Counted from the first letter of the stretch, positions 1 to 12,330 are shown. The stretch: DNA of 64,000 nucleotides from Hyposmocoma kahamanoa (GCF_003589595.1 NW_020653770.1:146589-210588), one strand, 5' to 3'. Notes: generated by a model not told the origin, from the sequence alone. Program-made: numbers and translations.

Positions 1-331
1 AATAAACAATTTAGATTTTCAGTACAAATCGGCAATTTCATACTTTATCCCCTATTATTTTTCGGGAAATACAGATAGAGCATTCCATTCCTTTGAGAGA
101 GAGGTAGGGTATTCCATTCCTTTGCCGTATGCATCAGAAAGGAGGATGCAAAGCGCTTAGTGCGAACAGGTGGAATATCAACGACATAAGAATGGAGTGC
201 TCGGACCCTTCTAGTCGCCCGAAGGAGGAAGGGTGAGTGTGGAACTAAATTGAAAAGTTCCTGCGCACACTCCCCGAAATGTATCCGATAGAAAAACCGA
301 CAAGCGGGCTACTTTTCTGCGGTGGTCGAGT
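1..331 (-). pseudogene. LINE (CR1/Jockey-like) reverse transcriptase C-terminal fragment
   Basis: On the minus strand, reading from about 330 down, the sequence opens with LDHRRKVARL, shifts frame once, then stays open through FYRIHFGECAQELFNLVPH and on to VVDIPPVRTKRFASSFL and AKEWNTLP. This is the conserved region after the thumb in insect LINE reverse transcriptases of the CR1/Jockey group, where the EHRRK, FYRI..GEC and WN.LP blocks recur. The same blocks are seen at 12.3-15.0 kb, 33.6 kb, 38.1 kb and 58.6 kb in this window. A short tandem duplication of an 'aaggaatggaat' stretch lies near the end of the reading frame. The catalytic domain is absent, so this is a dead 3' piece. The family-level call is firm; the exact clade is not resolved. 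Confidence 0.8.
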
Positions 332-1286
332 GTTTGTACTGTGTGTTGTTTAACTCCACAAGCGAATTGTTGTTAATAAGTCTCTTTGCTTTTCGCTCTA
401 CCGAATCCAAGGTAGGAAAATTGCTGTGCCTCTTAACGAGCGTTTCGCTACAGCTTAAGGCAGCTGCTACTAAATATAGTGTTCTGTTACTTTTGCAACA
501 ACTTTAATAAACCTAGTCAAGACTGATTTCGTCTTTGATTAAACGCGCAGCGCTGCTGGCGCTTAATTTATGAACATTTAATTAGCGGGCTTTGATTACC
601 ACCCTTTCTCAATGAAGCAGGATTACGGCTACAAACTGTTAAACCTTGTCCATTTGCCTGCATTTACTCATTTTTCATAACGTATTTTACTGGTATGCAT
701 TCATTACTATAATACCAATTAAATGTACCAATGATTCTTTTCGCGTTCGAGGGTTCTCTAACGTCGGTCATTTTCAAATATAAACAAACAAAACAAAAAT
801 GCTGGCTAAGTGCATAGTTAAACTAAAAAATAAAATATATTATGTTTATCACATCTTATTAAAATCAAAGTGAAACGAAATTGGCATTCACTGACTACAA
901 TTGTTACTATAATTGGAGTATGACGGCGGGTGGTTCAATTACAGACCGAGGACCGATACCATCTTGCGTGTCCAGCCGTATATTAAACAACAAACTTGCT
1001 TTAAAACAGCTATAAGTCACACTGATAAGAAACGTACTTTGTGAAACACTTTTATATTTTTGACCTCGACTCCAGCCGCGGCGAATGAAGCACTGCTGGG
1101 GTCGACACCAGTAAAAAGTTGACCTCTAGAGTACTTTTACTAGCACTTTCCTTGGTTTCCTAATGGAAATCTCCCTAGATGGGAGGGACTCTTATGTAAA
1201 ACTTTCTAATTTTGCTCGTAGTTATTTACTAAATGATAATGCATTATGTACTTTCCTTTCACGACGAGTATCCAAAATAACAATTC
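332..1286. other. AT-rich stretch, no gene recognised
   Basis: No coding-like reading frame or familiar repeat was found. The small segment 1051-1130 has a GC-richer imperfect inverted pair (gacctcgactccag / ctggggtcgac). Confidence 0.5.
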
Positions 1287-1514
1287 TAGGGTCGGCGGAA
1301 TAAAGCACATAAGTCAAAACCAACATCATTCATTTAAATTAATGCATCTACTGGCTAAAGCACATAAGTCAAATTCATTTGTTACTTCATACATTTCGAA
1401 CTTTATTCTAGAGGTTATTTAACTTCCAACAATAAGAACAACACAAAAAAAATAAATTATATATTAACAAATGAAGCACTGTTTTGACTTATGTGATTTA
1501 GTCTGCCGACCCTA
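1287..1514. mobile_element. MITE with about 34-36-bp terminal inverted repeats and TA duplication
   Basis: The left end (1285-1320) starts tctagggtcggc and ends aagtcaaaac. The right end (1481-1516) starts gttttgactt and ends gccgaccctaga. They are inverted copies of about 36 bases with a few mismatches. If TA is the duplicated target, the element proper runs GGGTCGGC...GCCGACCC. An internal motif, taaagcacataagtcaaa, appears at 1301 and again near 1355. There is no coding capacity. TA targets suggest a Tc1/mariner-like or PIF/Harbinger-like origin, but the superfamily is not determined. Confidence 0.7.
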
Positions 1515-2595
1515 GAGAATTATTGTCAGAAGGTGTAGTGTTTTTGGAAAAATACAACAGCAAACGAAGTTTACAAAATATCAAGCATTTCATTAATCTG
1601 TGATGTACGCACCATGATCGTGCGTGTCACAAAGGTACGGGACCTTCGATGCGCGAATTCCACTCTCGACGCAGCTGTCACAATACGGTACCTCCAGGGT
1701 AACATTTGAAAAAAAGTTTATTTTTATTCTAGTATCATAAACGCTTAGACCCTCAACGTTTGGGGGCTTTTTATTACATTTGTATGCTTCTGGTAGCAAT
1801 ACGCTGTTAGATTGCAACACAATTTATAAGATATCAATTTATTAACACTCCTTAGAGTAAAGTCCGCGGTATGATTACGCCAAAATTGTTCCACATTATA
1901 TTAAAAATTAGCTGGATTTTTTACTAAATTAGATCAACTGAACCGGCAACCTTGTATAAGTAAGTCGCGTATGTTAATCAACGAGCTATAATATCACGTA
2001 TACAAATATGAAACCTGTGTAAAAATAAATATTTATTGTCAAATTATCCTCCAAAACGTTTTGAGAATCTGTGGCATGTAGAAGTAGTCGTGTCGTCTCC
2101 GGGTCGTGTCGTTATTAAAACTCATACGTTAGTGTCTTACGAAGGCTTACGTGGGGCGAGCGTGAGTTACTACGGTGCGCACTTTGCATGTCGGAATTAC
2201 ATTTCTGCTCTGTGAATGCTTTTTTTATCTGGTTGACATCGTATTCGTCTAAAATGTGGAAGTATATTATTTAAGATGGAGGTTGCTCTCTGTGTGTTTT
2301 TGAATTTTGCCGAAAAGCATGTGGAACACGTCGTAAACGTAATTCTTTATAATAATTTATTTTTTAGTTTAGGGAACGCATTAAAATTATTAAACATTAA
2401 GTGGTTTTATGCGGTTCGAACCACTTCTCGACGGATGGAATGGTCGACTATTGGTGGATTTGTGACTTTGATTTAGACCTACAAAGAGACACACAATGAA
2501 ACACAAATATCCACATAATATTTTATTTCTATCGTCACAGATGTGCCCATAGATCAACAAAAGCTATTACATAATATAGTAGAACGTCATTGTAC
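1515..2595. other. AT-rich stretch, no gene recognised
   Basis: Nothing beyond low-complexity A/T runs is visible. The short reading frames here have no coding-like composition. Confidence 0.5.
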
Positions 2596-2692
2596 ATACA
2601 TTAGCGGGTGTCTTTGGACATCCTGTCGCCTTCGCCGGCACCGACACCTCGATGTGTTTCGTCGCCGCTTCGGGCGGCGGCGCTGGTAATGG
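2596..2692. other. GC-rich island of unknown nature
   Basis: This stretch is sharply GC-richer than its surroundings (runs such as ccttcgccggcaccgac and cgggcggcggcgctg). A plus-strand frame is open across it, preceded by acattag and followed by ctg|gtaatgg, so it could be read as a small exon. A repeat origin is equally possible. I do not recognise the translation. Confidence 0.25.
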
Positions 2693-4817
2693 ATAAGGTG
2701 CTACTGTCAATACGGATACTTGATCTTGCGTTTTTTCATTGGACGACTATTTATACAGCATGTATGTATGAACCAAGAGGTTCCACTTCTCATGCACGCA
2801 TTTCGGTCGCCTTTTATTAAATGCTAGCTAACTAACTAGTAACTAGTAACTTTACGTTCTACGTTTAGCGACGGCCAAAAGCGAGAAAGGGTAGTTACAA
2901 AGACACAAGAATATATTCGGATCCCATTAGCAGCTGCAAACAACTTTGCTTATTTCCGCATTAACTTTTTTCAGAGCCATAATTTGTAACACAGTCGTTT
3001 ATTCTTTGCCGCTGCCGCTGCTGCCGGCGTGCCACCGCATCGCCGCGCGCGGGTGGACTATACCCGTAAATCATTTGCAAGTGGGGCGGTTTCGCATTAA
3101 ATAATATGGCCTGCGAGTTGCAGATTCGCTCCATTTAAGAATTCAATTGGAAACCTTTTTGGTAAAGCTGTGTCTGTCGACCGCAGCTGGTGCGTTTATT
3201 CGCTTTACCACTCGTCGACTTATAATTACTTACCCCCATTTAGGTTGTTGGTTTACTACGGTCAGATGAAAATCGACAAAATATAATTGTCTTACAGTTC
3301 TAATTTCGTAAAGAATAAAAAAAACTGCTGTACAGTTGAACTGTGTTAAACATTTACAAAATGAAGGAAAGAAAATAAACTGGAAATGTGCCAATTTATT
3401 AAAGCTAATCCAAATAAAGAAATAAATCTCGTATGAAGGACAATGTAAGACAGAACAAAAGAGGTGGCAATAATAAATGGATCTCCCCACTTCGCTAATC
3501 ACTGTAGTCGGTCAGTGAGCACTGCTGCGACGGATTGAGCGCAGTGTGTGCGCGGGGCAGTGACAAATGGCCGCGAATTATCGCTGCGATGATAAATAAA
3601 TCACGCGACTAAACGCTGCGCGTGAACGGGAGAAAATATAGGGAAATGAGAATTGTTAATGAATTTTCATTTATGTTTGCAGCTTAATAAAATGGCAAAT
3701 GTTTGTTTTTGGAACTCTTAACGTTTAATACGATAATTATATGCGTCTTGATATTTAGAACGATCATTAAAACAACAAGAACTCTTAAGTCTGAATAAAA
3801 TTTCTAACCAAGTACAATGGACATTTCCCCACACAGGAAGTCACAGTAGGCAGAGGGCGGGTGAGGTTGGGCCCGTGACCCCGCGGGGCTATCCCCGTCG
3901 CCGGCGTTTATCTGTCTAGAGCATATAATACAAATTGAGTGTTTGTGCATTATTATACATCACATTGCAACAACCGATCCTGATTGTAAATTGCAATAGC
4001 ACTTTTTTACAGTGGGTTCTCCCAGGCTTTCCGAGGACAAATCTGCAAGTACATTTTCCGTCTTTCTGAGCATTCGTTTTAGAATCGGGTATGAATACTT
4101 ATTAATTATCGTTAGGATAGTTAAGGTTAATATTAAGGCATTTGTAGTAGCAGAGACCTGAGTGACCTCCGAGTCTTGTGAACGCGCAATTGACTCGAAA
4201 AGGACTGCGCCGACATTTATTATAACATACTCGGAGTTAAGAATTACAACTTAAGAATGACTCAGTGTTGTGAAGGGCCGCACGAATCTTAAACATGTTG
4301 ACGACTAGTGGTATGCACGTAACAGTAAGGACCATTTGGCATTTTGGAATACATTTTTTGGTATTTGCGAAGATCCAAAGTGTGAGTGCTGTTATCTTAT
4401 CATATATTTGCATATGTATTTTGATATTGACAGACTCGACGCTTATTTGCCTTGCTTACTTGTAGAACTGCAAGTACGACACTAGTAAACACCCACTAGC
4501 CGCTAGCCGCATCCACCGCGATGCGGTCGCGCGCGCCGTGAACGCGGCGACGACGGCGGCTACATCTGCATTTTGCGCGTCATAAACCGCATGCCGCTTT
4601 ACCATTCTGGCGTGCCAGAGGGCGCCATGGCCAAGAATTTCAGCCAAAAAATGTAATAAACGTCAAACTGCTCTTTTATACGGCAACGACGAAACACGTT
4701 CTTTGTTCTTCTCAATAAAATGATGGTTACATAATTTCTGCTAATACCAACCGTTGGCAATAATTCACAGTAGCTCAAGTCCTTTACATATTTTCTTGAG
4801 CTATATTTTCATATTTT
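2693..4817. other. No clear gene; several GC-rich islets
   Basis: Mostly AT-rich non-coding sequence broken by GC-rich islets at about 3005-3065, 3510-3620, 3840-3905 and 4490-4640. The last holds a minus-strand 63-codon open frame (4456-4647) with no recognised similarity. Such islets in an insect intron could be conserved regulatory elements or old coding scraps. Confidence 0.35.
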
Positions 4818-4990
4818 CGGCCCGCTACTAGATGGACGGACGACCTGGTACGGGCGGCGGGTGCACATCGGTGCATCCATCCCGATGCACGTGGCGTTCG
4901 ACCGGCTAGTCTGGCAACCGTAGAGAGAGAGAGAGGCCTATGTTCAGCAGTGGACGTCTTCCAGCTGATATGATGATGATGATGATGATA
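4818..4990 (+). mobile_element. RTE-type LINE 3' end with (TGA)n tail
   Basis: From 4818 the plus frame reads RPATRWTDDLVRAAG, the conserved C-terminal block of lepidopteran RTE-like reverse transcriptases. It continues to a VEREREAYVQQW-like end (gagaggcctatgttcagcagtgg) after a frame change, then stops, and a (TGA)n microsatellite occupies 4971-4989. Ending in a short tandem repeat rather than poly(A) is typical of RTE elements. The copy is severely 5'-truncated. Confidence 0.8.
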
Positions 4991-5304
4991 TTTTCACGCG
5001 CGACGTTCATGGGAATTGAATGAAATAGACCAATTGAACATTTAATTCGACAAACTGGAATTTACATCAACTTCCAAGATATTTTTGAGAAATTGACAAA
5101 TAATCGAATATGAATTGCTTTGTCGATTGTGGAAGGGGAAAACATCGAATGGCGAAGGTTAAAGTAATAAAAAGTAATGAAACGGAATGTCAACAAACAA
5201 GTTCGGGCTCCAAAAATTGAGGATACGGTTTTCTCAATAACATGCCGTGTTAGTTAATGTTGTAGCCTTATTTCAAATTAGTAAATAATATAAAATTGTA
5301 ATTT

Positions 5305-5500
5305 TTAGGTTTATTGAACGTCACAATGTTTGACCGCCTTGAAATTCAATTATTTTTGTGAAATTATTCCACTAGTTTCTTATAATTATTAATATAAAGA
5401 TCGTCAATTAGAAAAAAACCTTCGATCCGGTTGTCGAACCAACGCTTTCCAGCAAACCGTGCCAGACGCTATGCCAATGGAGCCACGGAACGAAGTATCG
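5305..5500 (-). repeat. tRNA-like repeat, copy 1
   Basis: On the minus strand this has a degenerate tRNA-like head: A-box-like complement of atgccaatggagccacgg (5469-5487) and B-box-like complement of gttgtcgaacca (5431-5443). An AT-rich tail follows with the family's hallmark stretches (ccactagtttcttataatt, attcaattattttt) and ends at tttattgaacgtcacaa. At least eight related copies lie in the window. Confidence 0.6.
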
Positions 5501-5919
5501 GACCTCACGAATTTTTCGTAGTGAAAATATTTTTTTAAATATTTTTTTGTTGTATGTTTTAGTCCTGTATTATAAGCGGAAAATAGAGATTGCATCGGAA
5601 ATATACGCTCGCAATAGGTAGAAGTTAAATATGTCGAAAGTGGTTTGTTGTTGTGGATGTTGTCGCCAATCGCCAGTCGCCCGCTTTGGAAGGGCAAGGA
5701 TGTCGACAGGGCGTGTTTGCCCGGCGAGCGACAAGTTCGGCTATTACAGAGTTTAAACGACCGCTGCCGAAATCAGCCCCACCAGTGCGATGCGGTGTTG
5801 CCCTTACCAAGGTTAGAGGTTGCGTTCATCGATAGCTAACAACGCCATCAAGTGACTTTGTTTTTGTTTTTTGTTGAGGGGATTTTAGGAGTGTTGTGGT
5901 CGAGTCGTTCATATATTTT
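5501..5919. other. Short spacer with an unrecognised GC-rich segment
   Basis: The segment 5645-5839 is GC-richer and holds two overlapping plus-strand frames of about 60 codons. Neither resembles a family I know. It lies between two copies of the tRNA-like repeat and is probably repeat-derived. Confidence 0.3.
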
Positions 5920-6170
5920 TTGTGAAAAGACTTTCCACTAGTTTGTTATTATTATTGGTACAATGTTCGAACAACACAATGAAAAATTCCTTCGATCTGG
6001 ATTCGACCCAGCGTCTGTTGCCGGTCTCTTACTAACTGAGCTACAAACCAAGTCACCAGATCTTATTGTTCTTTTTGAATTTAACTTTCTGGACTTACGG
6101 ATTTTTCTATTTGCTTGTTACGAATCTTTGTATTGGGTTTAACAGGCTATTTTGCCGTCAGCGCCACCTG
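5920..6170 (-). repeat. tRNA-like repeat, copy 2
   Basis: Minus strand. The B-box complement ggattcgaccca (5999-6010) and A-box complement ctcttactaactgagcta (6028-6046) are well preserved, giving a tRNA-like head of the TAGCTCAGTTAGTAAGAG type. The tail contains ccactagtttgttatt. It shares the ccttcgatctgg motif with copies at 5.4 and 6.8 kb. Confidence 0.65.
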
Positions 6171-6210
6171 CCGGAACTTCGTTCAATTTTATAATTCAAT
6201 GAACTCTCTG

Positions 6211-6312
6211 AAATTTGCGATTTAAAGGTCTGAGTGGCACTGCAATTGTTAAGGACAGGCGTGCACCACCACCAGGTACACGACTCGCTCGTCCCGTCAT
6301 TTGATATTACAA
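6211..6312 (+). repeat. CGTCCCGTC-type tail repeat, copy 1
   Basis: A dispersed repeat marked by gagtggcactgcaa, ggacaggcgtg and ctcgtcccgtc, followed by an A-rich end. Other copies lie at 27090-27290 (-), 32455-32690 (-), 35190-35400 (+) and 38690-38865 (+). The A-rich 3' end suggests the 3' tail of a non-LTR retrotransposon or a SINE; the parent element is not identified. Confidence 0.6.
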
Positions 6313-6744
6313 AAATAAACTTAAATAAAATTACACAAAGAAAACAAAATTATTAAGTTTAATATAGACAAGATTTATACATTAACTTTGAAACCAAAGG
6401 AGGATATTCATAGTAGGTTTAATATTGAAATGTCGTAAGCGAGAATAATCGAGAAGGCGGACAATGGGAAGTGGACTCCATAATGTCTCAATTACTTTGT
6501 GACAAGAAATAGCTATCGGTACTGCCGACGGCGAAACACGGTCGGTCGTCAAACTTCGCTGACCAGTGCGGAAGTTACTACCTTGGTCTTCATTTCTGGC
6601 ACAAGGTTGGCAAAAAATTACAGGCGTACTCACTTGTATTTTAACCCCGAAGATGCAAAAGAGGGATGAACTCGTTATCTCCCCGTCGGTGTGCGCGTGG
6701 AGATATACGCCGTAGCACACGAATAGACGAACCGAATGAACTAC
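6313..6744. other. No feature recognised
   Basis: Holds a minus-strand 112-codon open frame (6382-6720) without recognisable domain or signal. Flanking repeats on both sides make a chance or repeat-derived frame likely. Confidence 0.35.
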
Positions 6745-6865
6745 GTATTTATTATTGAATTGATATTCAATTATTTTTTGTAAAATTATTCCACTGGTTT
6801 GTTATAATTATTAATACAAAGATCGAACACTCAGAAAAAATTCCTTCGATCTGGCTGGACGTATT
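6745..6865 (-). repeat. tRNA-like repeat, truncated copy 3
   Basis: Minus strand. It keeps only the AT-rich 3' part (gatattcaattattttt, ccactggtttgttataatt, gaaaaaattccttcgatctgg); the tRNA-like head is missing. This places three copies within 1.6 kb in one orientation. Confidence 0.6.
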
Positions 6866-6943
6866 TATTGTTTTGTTTTTATTTATTTTAGTTTTGACAT
6901 ATACATTTGTCGGCGAAACTTGTTATTTATTTATTTTATTTTT

Positions 6944-7325
6944 AACCGACTTCAAAAAAGGAGGACGTTCTCAATTCGACTGTATGTTCTTTTTTATTTT
7001 ATTTTTTTTGTATGTATGTTACGCGATGACTCGAAGGGTGGCTGTTCACGCAAGAAGATTCATTTTTATAAATAGCGCCTAACTTTAATTTGGGAGCAAT
7101 TACTTTAATGATTGATTTTGCTATTTCTCCAATTCAAGGCGTTTTTCTCTCAATATACTTTGAGTAGTGAGAACCTATTTTTATTATCTCCAGTGTCAAG
7201 TTCTGTATAGTGGCGAACTAGGGGATATTTCAATAAAACTTAGCAAGTAGACGTAATTCCACGTACTTTTGAGGTCGGTTTTTTTGTACATATAACATAT
7301 AATCTCTGTACTGAGATTATATGTT
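6944..7325 (+). repeat. AACCGACTTC repeat, copy 1
   Basis: Starts aaccgacttcaaaaaagg and carries an inverted partner gaggtcggttttttt near 7270, so the ends look like terminal inverted repeats of a non-autonomous DNA element. Shared inner marks are atagcgcctaa, tactttgagtagtgag, tatagtggcgaactagg and tttcaataaaactt. A 13-bp-arm hairpin follows (7294-7306 with 7313-7325). Further copies are at 17280-17541 (-), 57491-57993 (+) and 59429-59909 (+). This one lacks the middle segment (ggaaagagggtacctcc) present in the two at 57-60 kb. Confidence 0.75.
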
Positions 7326-10300
7326 CTTATGTCCAATTAAGACTAGAAAAAATACTGAAATACTTTGACGCTCGTCATCCTAAATATACATTAGAAGGTA
7401 TATTTTTTCGTTTCTGTTTGTAACCTTTCTCCCTTCTCTAAGGCCCTGTGTTAAAGGCTTTGAATCTGCGATTGACTGTATGACGGGGTCACCGTTTGCC
7501 GCCGCGACCGACGCCGGTGCACATCAGTGTGATGTTCCGCCCCTGATTAACGCGAATGTTATCTCGATGGCCTATTGTGTCCAGGCTCTTTGATTAAGAC
7601 TGTCAATGGTTGTACGACAATTGTTTGATAAGCTTTATTACAATTATAGGTTTGGTTCACTTTCCACGTTAATCTCAGTGTAGAAACAAAATCTGAACAC
7701 ATTAATTGAAGCAAGTAATGCTGTAGGTGTCCATTGGGTTTTCATTTTAAATAGTCTATGAAAGTTAAACCGCTAAGAAAGATATTACAAAAACTGACCG
7801 AATGAATAAAAATAATGGTTTTGTAACTCGTTATGACTTCATAATATACGAAACTTTACGTTTTAAATACAACAACAATGCAAGAATATGTTGTTGAGAC
7901 TGCGAAAATAATTTTCATAAAGCAATTTGAAATCGCCGCGACGTCTCCCACCTTTGTCCTCGATTTACAGTTCCCATTGGAGCAAACGCTAGATTAAAAT
8001 GTTTCACACACATCGTGCATGTATATTATATCAAATGTTCGCAGCGGTTACATTCACGGCCCCCGACGGACCGCACAGCTCGAGTTGCAGAAAGAGACGT
8101 GTCACCGGCACGTTAATAAACGCACACCTGCGCCCGACCCGCACTGAACTCAGTCCAAAACCATCTCTAACTTTCATTTTCGGTAATAAAAAGTCTCCCT
8201 GTACATTTTTCCACGTCTAATGTAAAGCACCTCGTGGTGAACTTCAGGCTAATATCCTTTCCGTGCCCAGCATTCAGGACGCGTATTACAGTACGCCTCT
8301 ACTTCTAATATATGCAACTTTTTCTGCCCCCGCACGCCGCAACCTCGCCCTTCGTCTGACGTATATGTATGTGCCATTATAGCCCCAAATGTTTATATCA
8401 AAAGGGCAATGAATAACGATTGTTATGTTTGTGACCAGTTTCGGAACGACTAAAATAAACTTGCGAGTTTGTGAAGGTCACTTCGGGGATGAAATTATGC
8501 TGATAGATAATAAAAGTGTGTTTTATATATCTGCTGTTTCTATATAAACTATCATTATAGGCAGGCATTTAGAAAACATTAACACTTGTTTGTAAACTTG
8601 TTCCAGCAGGAGATCGCAGTCGAAAAAAAAAACCATTCGATATGAATAGTGGTCCAGCAAAGCCCGAAATCGTACGGAGCGCGAGACGAATAGCGTCGCC
8701 TCGAGTCATCGAGTCCAGTAATTTGGACTGAAACTGATGGAATATGCTACTTGTCGTTAATTCTTATCGCTCTAATTATTCGTAGTACGCGTTCACTTTC
8801 ATATTATCCATGTAAAAACTCCAATAGGTACCAAATTATGTGAAGAAAGGCGCATTTGTGCGAGGGGTAAGCATTCCTGGCGTGGCTGCGTGCCATGCGA
8901 CCGCAGCTCGGAATGTCTGGAAAGATAAAATGAAGTCGGTGAAATGATGCTTCTTTGACACCCTTCACTAAAGTAATGAAATGTAATACGGGTTCTCTGT
9001 CGATAATAATAATTTTAATTGAGTCTACGTTTAACTGCATGATTAGACATTTAAACTTAGGGTATATAACTAACAAACCCGCCCGGAACTACTCACAGGA
9101 TTCTAATTAAACTTAGACGATTGAATAGACCTTGTTCCGCATCGTAACTTGCAGGTCATTGCGAACATTTACTGTATTGAAAATATATTCTAAAATGTAA
9201 GTTTTTTTTTGTTTCGCTAAATCCTTTTTGAATTATGGTGTAATTTTTGAAAATAGCTTCTTATTCTTTTGTGAAAAATGTTTTGAGCAGTAAAGTTTTG
9301 TCCCATCTTTTTAAAACCAGTTTAGCCGTGTTTATATCTTCGTTAATTGCAAAGATAAGAATTTTGTTTTCATTCCTTCGATTCACCGCCCGCTGTATCC
9401 GGAATAAAGACATTTCACGTCCAAAGATTAGGGGGATTTAGGCTGCGATTGTCGCGGGGCGAACAAGGGCACGGAAAAGTGGTCCTTGATTATGAAACCA
9501 CGTTCCTGTATTATTTATAGAGTAGGCACATGGAGTGTGAAGCAGTTCATCGGATGCCCGTTAACGTATTGGCATTCCTGTAAATTAGATGAAAGATAAT
9601 GATCATTACCCCTCAAGAGTCTCATAAACTCAGAGGAAACCGGAGCTCGAATTCAACATCTGTTACATATATCGGTTGGATATAGTACGAATATAGTTGA
9701 AAACATTTTGTTTACTAGATTTACCTATAATAAATGCATGTATATTAATAGGAAGTAAAGTTTTAGAAGTTTGCGCTTTTTCATTTTATATACAAATTTT
9801 ATTAAGAACTGTTTCTTCGTCAGTAACTTCAACATTTTATAAAATTTTCTCTATCCATACTTTACAATGCTTTCACTATTCATAATTTTTTTCTCTCACT
9901 TTGATGTTCGCTGCAATCTGCGATCCATCAAATGCTCTTGTGACACGTTCCGCTTCTTCCCGTCTCAAATGTGTTCTCCCTTTCTTTTGAATCATTTGCT
10001 TAATAACAGGAGAAATAGAGAGAGTTGAAGTTTTAACATACTGGGCTTTAACATAGAGAAAAGTTAACCAGGTCAATAAACAGCATCAACTTCGAGGGTT
10101 CTGGACACCGCGATGAAATACTATATAAGGATAAGACTCATACTACAACTTTTAGTTTATTGGATTTGGAAAGATTCAATTTTCAATGAGTTTGACGTCG
10201 AATTATGACTTTACCTGCATTTATGTGTACTATGTTTACATTGGAAAATTTTACTAAATCTTCTTTGTTTCAGATGTCTAAAATAAATAATGACCCAACG

Positions 10301-10634
10301 GTATGATGACGTGAACCACATGGAAAACAATTAAAAAACATGAAACATAAATTGCCAGCGATAATAGGATTTAAAAAAAAAACAATTTGCTAATGATCAC
10401 AGGACGCTGTAAAAAATGAAAAGAAACGACATACAAAATGATCAATCTTTTCAACGTCGGCTTTCTCAGAAACCGCTAATTTTAATTACATAAAAACTTT
10501 GAACTGGATTGTTTAGAAGAACGAGAGATGCTTTGGAACTGACAAGTGGCTGAATGTATGTGCTTGGCAAAGAAGTGAAGTAGTGATTGAACAGTGCATC
10601 GTCAAAAAGAAGAAAATAGAAGTGATCTATCAAG
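7326..10634. other. Long stretch without recognised genes
   Basis: AT-rich sequence with short random frames. GC-richer patches at about 7490-7560 and 8060-8130 could be regulatory. No repeat of the window's families was noticed here. Confidence 0.45.
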
Positions 10635-10721
10635 ATGCAGACCAACGTGCAAATCGACGCGAAGACGCTGCGGCACTCGCCCGAGCACGGCAAGAAGGGC
10701 GTCTACAGACCCACCGCTGAG
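10635..10721 (+). CDS. Candidate first coding exon, unrecognised product
   Basis: ATG at 10635 has A at position -3. The frame encodes 29 codons beginning MQTNVQIDAKTLRHSPEHG and then KKGVYRPTAE. Codons are GC-rich at third positions (ctg, cgg, cac, ggc, gtc, tac), unlike the AT-rich surroundings, as expected for a lepidopteran coding exon. After GAG (10719-10721) comes gttggt, a moderate splice donor with G at +5. Reading through, the frame stops seven codons later. The exon would therefore end in phase 0. The peptide is hydrophilic and basic, with no signal peptide. I do not recognise the protein. It could be the start of a gene whose other exons lie downstream; the exon at 43.4 kb is a possible alternative. 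A chance frame is possible but the composition argues against it. Confidence 0.5.
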
Positions 10722-12330
10722 GTTGGTGCTAACTCTTATTAAGTAACTTGCGTAATTTGCAGAACATTTGCCCAGCGTGGGCACCTTAGCCCGCTCGTAT
10801 TTTAAGTGGCATTGAGTTGAGTGAAAAGCCCAGCGCGTTTCTGTTGACGGTTACACAAATATTTACTTAGATCGGTCATAAAAGGCAGAAGGGCCTTTTA
10901 TATCCATTTGCATTCGTTCAAGCTTAGTCGCTATAGATTACATAAATTCTTATTTTTAGAGATTCTGGTATTTAGTGACCAAGCACGAGCGACCCTCTAG
11001 GTTTAAAAACGTACAGGTGTAGTGAATAAACATTGCACATCGGGACAACTCAGGAACTACGAATGGATAACTGCGACATTGGGTATTCATTCATAAGGTT
11101 TCGTTAATTGTCATAAATAAGAGTGTGTGCGTCCCGTTGCAGCTATAGTTTGGTGTTTCATAGAACAAAATCGTGCGATAAAGCTGTCATTCTTATTTAT
11201 AGGATTTCTAGCTGCACGTAAATTCCCAGGACTATTGAATGTATCTAATGCTATCTAGTGCTGAGTAACGGAACTCTAAAAGCAAGTAGTTCGTGTGAGC
11301 TGTTTATAGAATAAGGTGTAGTATAATCAGTTTCGACGTTAGTAATTATAGAAAGTTATAGCATTCAATTAATCACGAAATAATTTATATACGAAAAGTA
11401 TTATGTTACTTGTCGCTTGTTGTAGTTGTGTCTTGCATTAATGTATCCAAACAAAGACAAGCTCGGTTTGTTTGAAAAAACAAAAAAAAAAACTTTAATT
11501 TCTTAAAGAATATATTATCTTAGCAATGGTGGGATTCAGTTTACAAGTGTAAGCGTCTAACGACAATGGTTCTGGTACTAATGCCGCCTTTGATACCATT
11601 TTAACTATTTTATTTTGTTCCATGTAAATACATTAGTCATAATTACGATAACTTATCGACGACTTGGCAACAGCGCTCGGAAACATTCGTGGTTTCCGAG
11701 TTTTCCCGATGATCAATGTTTACGCTACACCTGTAATATGAATTTGTAAATAAACAGAAATACTCGCTAATGTGTCAAAAATGAGTCCTTTTTTCCGTAA
11801 GCGTATTTTATTAAGCAGCTGGTCATTCAACACCGCGTCGACATTCGCCGCACGCGCCCCGCGGACATTGCCCGAAGGGGTACTTATATCTGTAGGTACT
11901 TGTTACGGCCCATAAACGAATCCATACCTACTTGTGCCACGCATGACACAGATTCTTAGCAAACTTCTTCGAGGTGGTACCGTTTCATAAAGTGGTAATG
12001 GTATTTTAACTGACCCCAGCGAAAATAAACAAAGGAATATATTGGTTCTTTCTAGGTTTTAAACTAACTGGTAAAATGTCCTAAATATAGTACCATCTTG
12101 TGCCTTGTTCTCAGAAGATTGTCATTATACCTAGTCTGTCATTTGTATTTTCAATTATATACATTAGGACCACTGTATACGTTATTTGAAATTCCTTTCT
12201 TTAACTCTGAACTCTTTCATTAACTGACTTTGAATAAAAGAGAGTTATGTATGTCCTGTCTGTGTTTGTATGTTTAAACAGTAATAAATTAAAAAGAAAT
12301 GTTTTTACCTATTACTTTGTTACTTTCCAA
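10722..12330. other. Possible intron sequence, no gene recognised
   Basis: AT-rich sequence following the candidate donor at 10722. A GC-richer patch at 11820-11890 is the only compositional feature. Confidence 0.45.

Noticed and set aside
4456..4647. Minus-strand 63-codon GC-rich frame
   Set aside because: Ala/Arg-rich translation can arise from GC-rich DNA by chance; no splice or start context supports it.
6382..6720. Minus-strand 112-codon open frame
   Set aside because: No recognisable domain, no coding-like codon pattern, and it lies between dispersed repeats.
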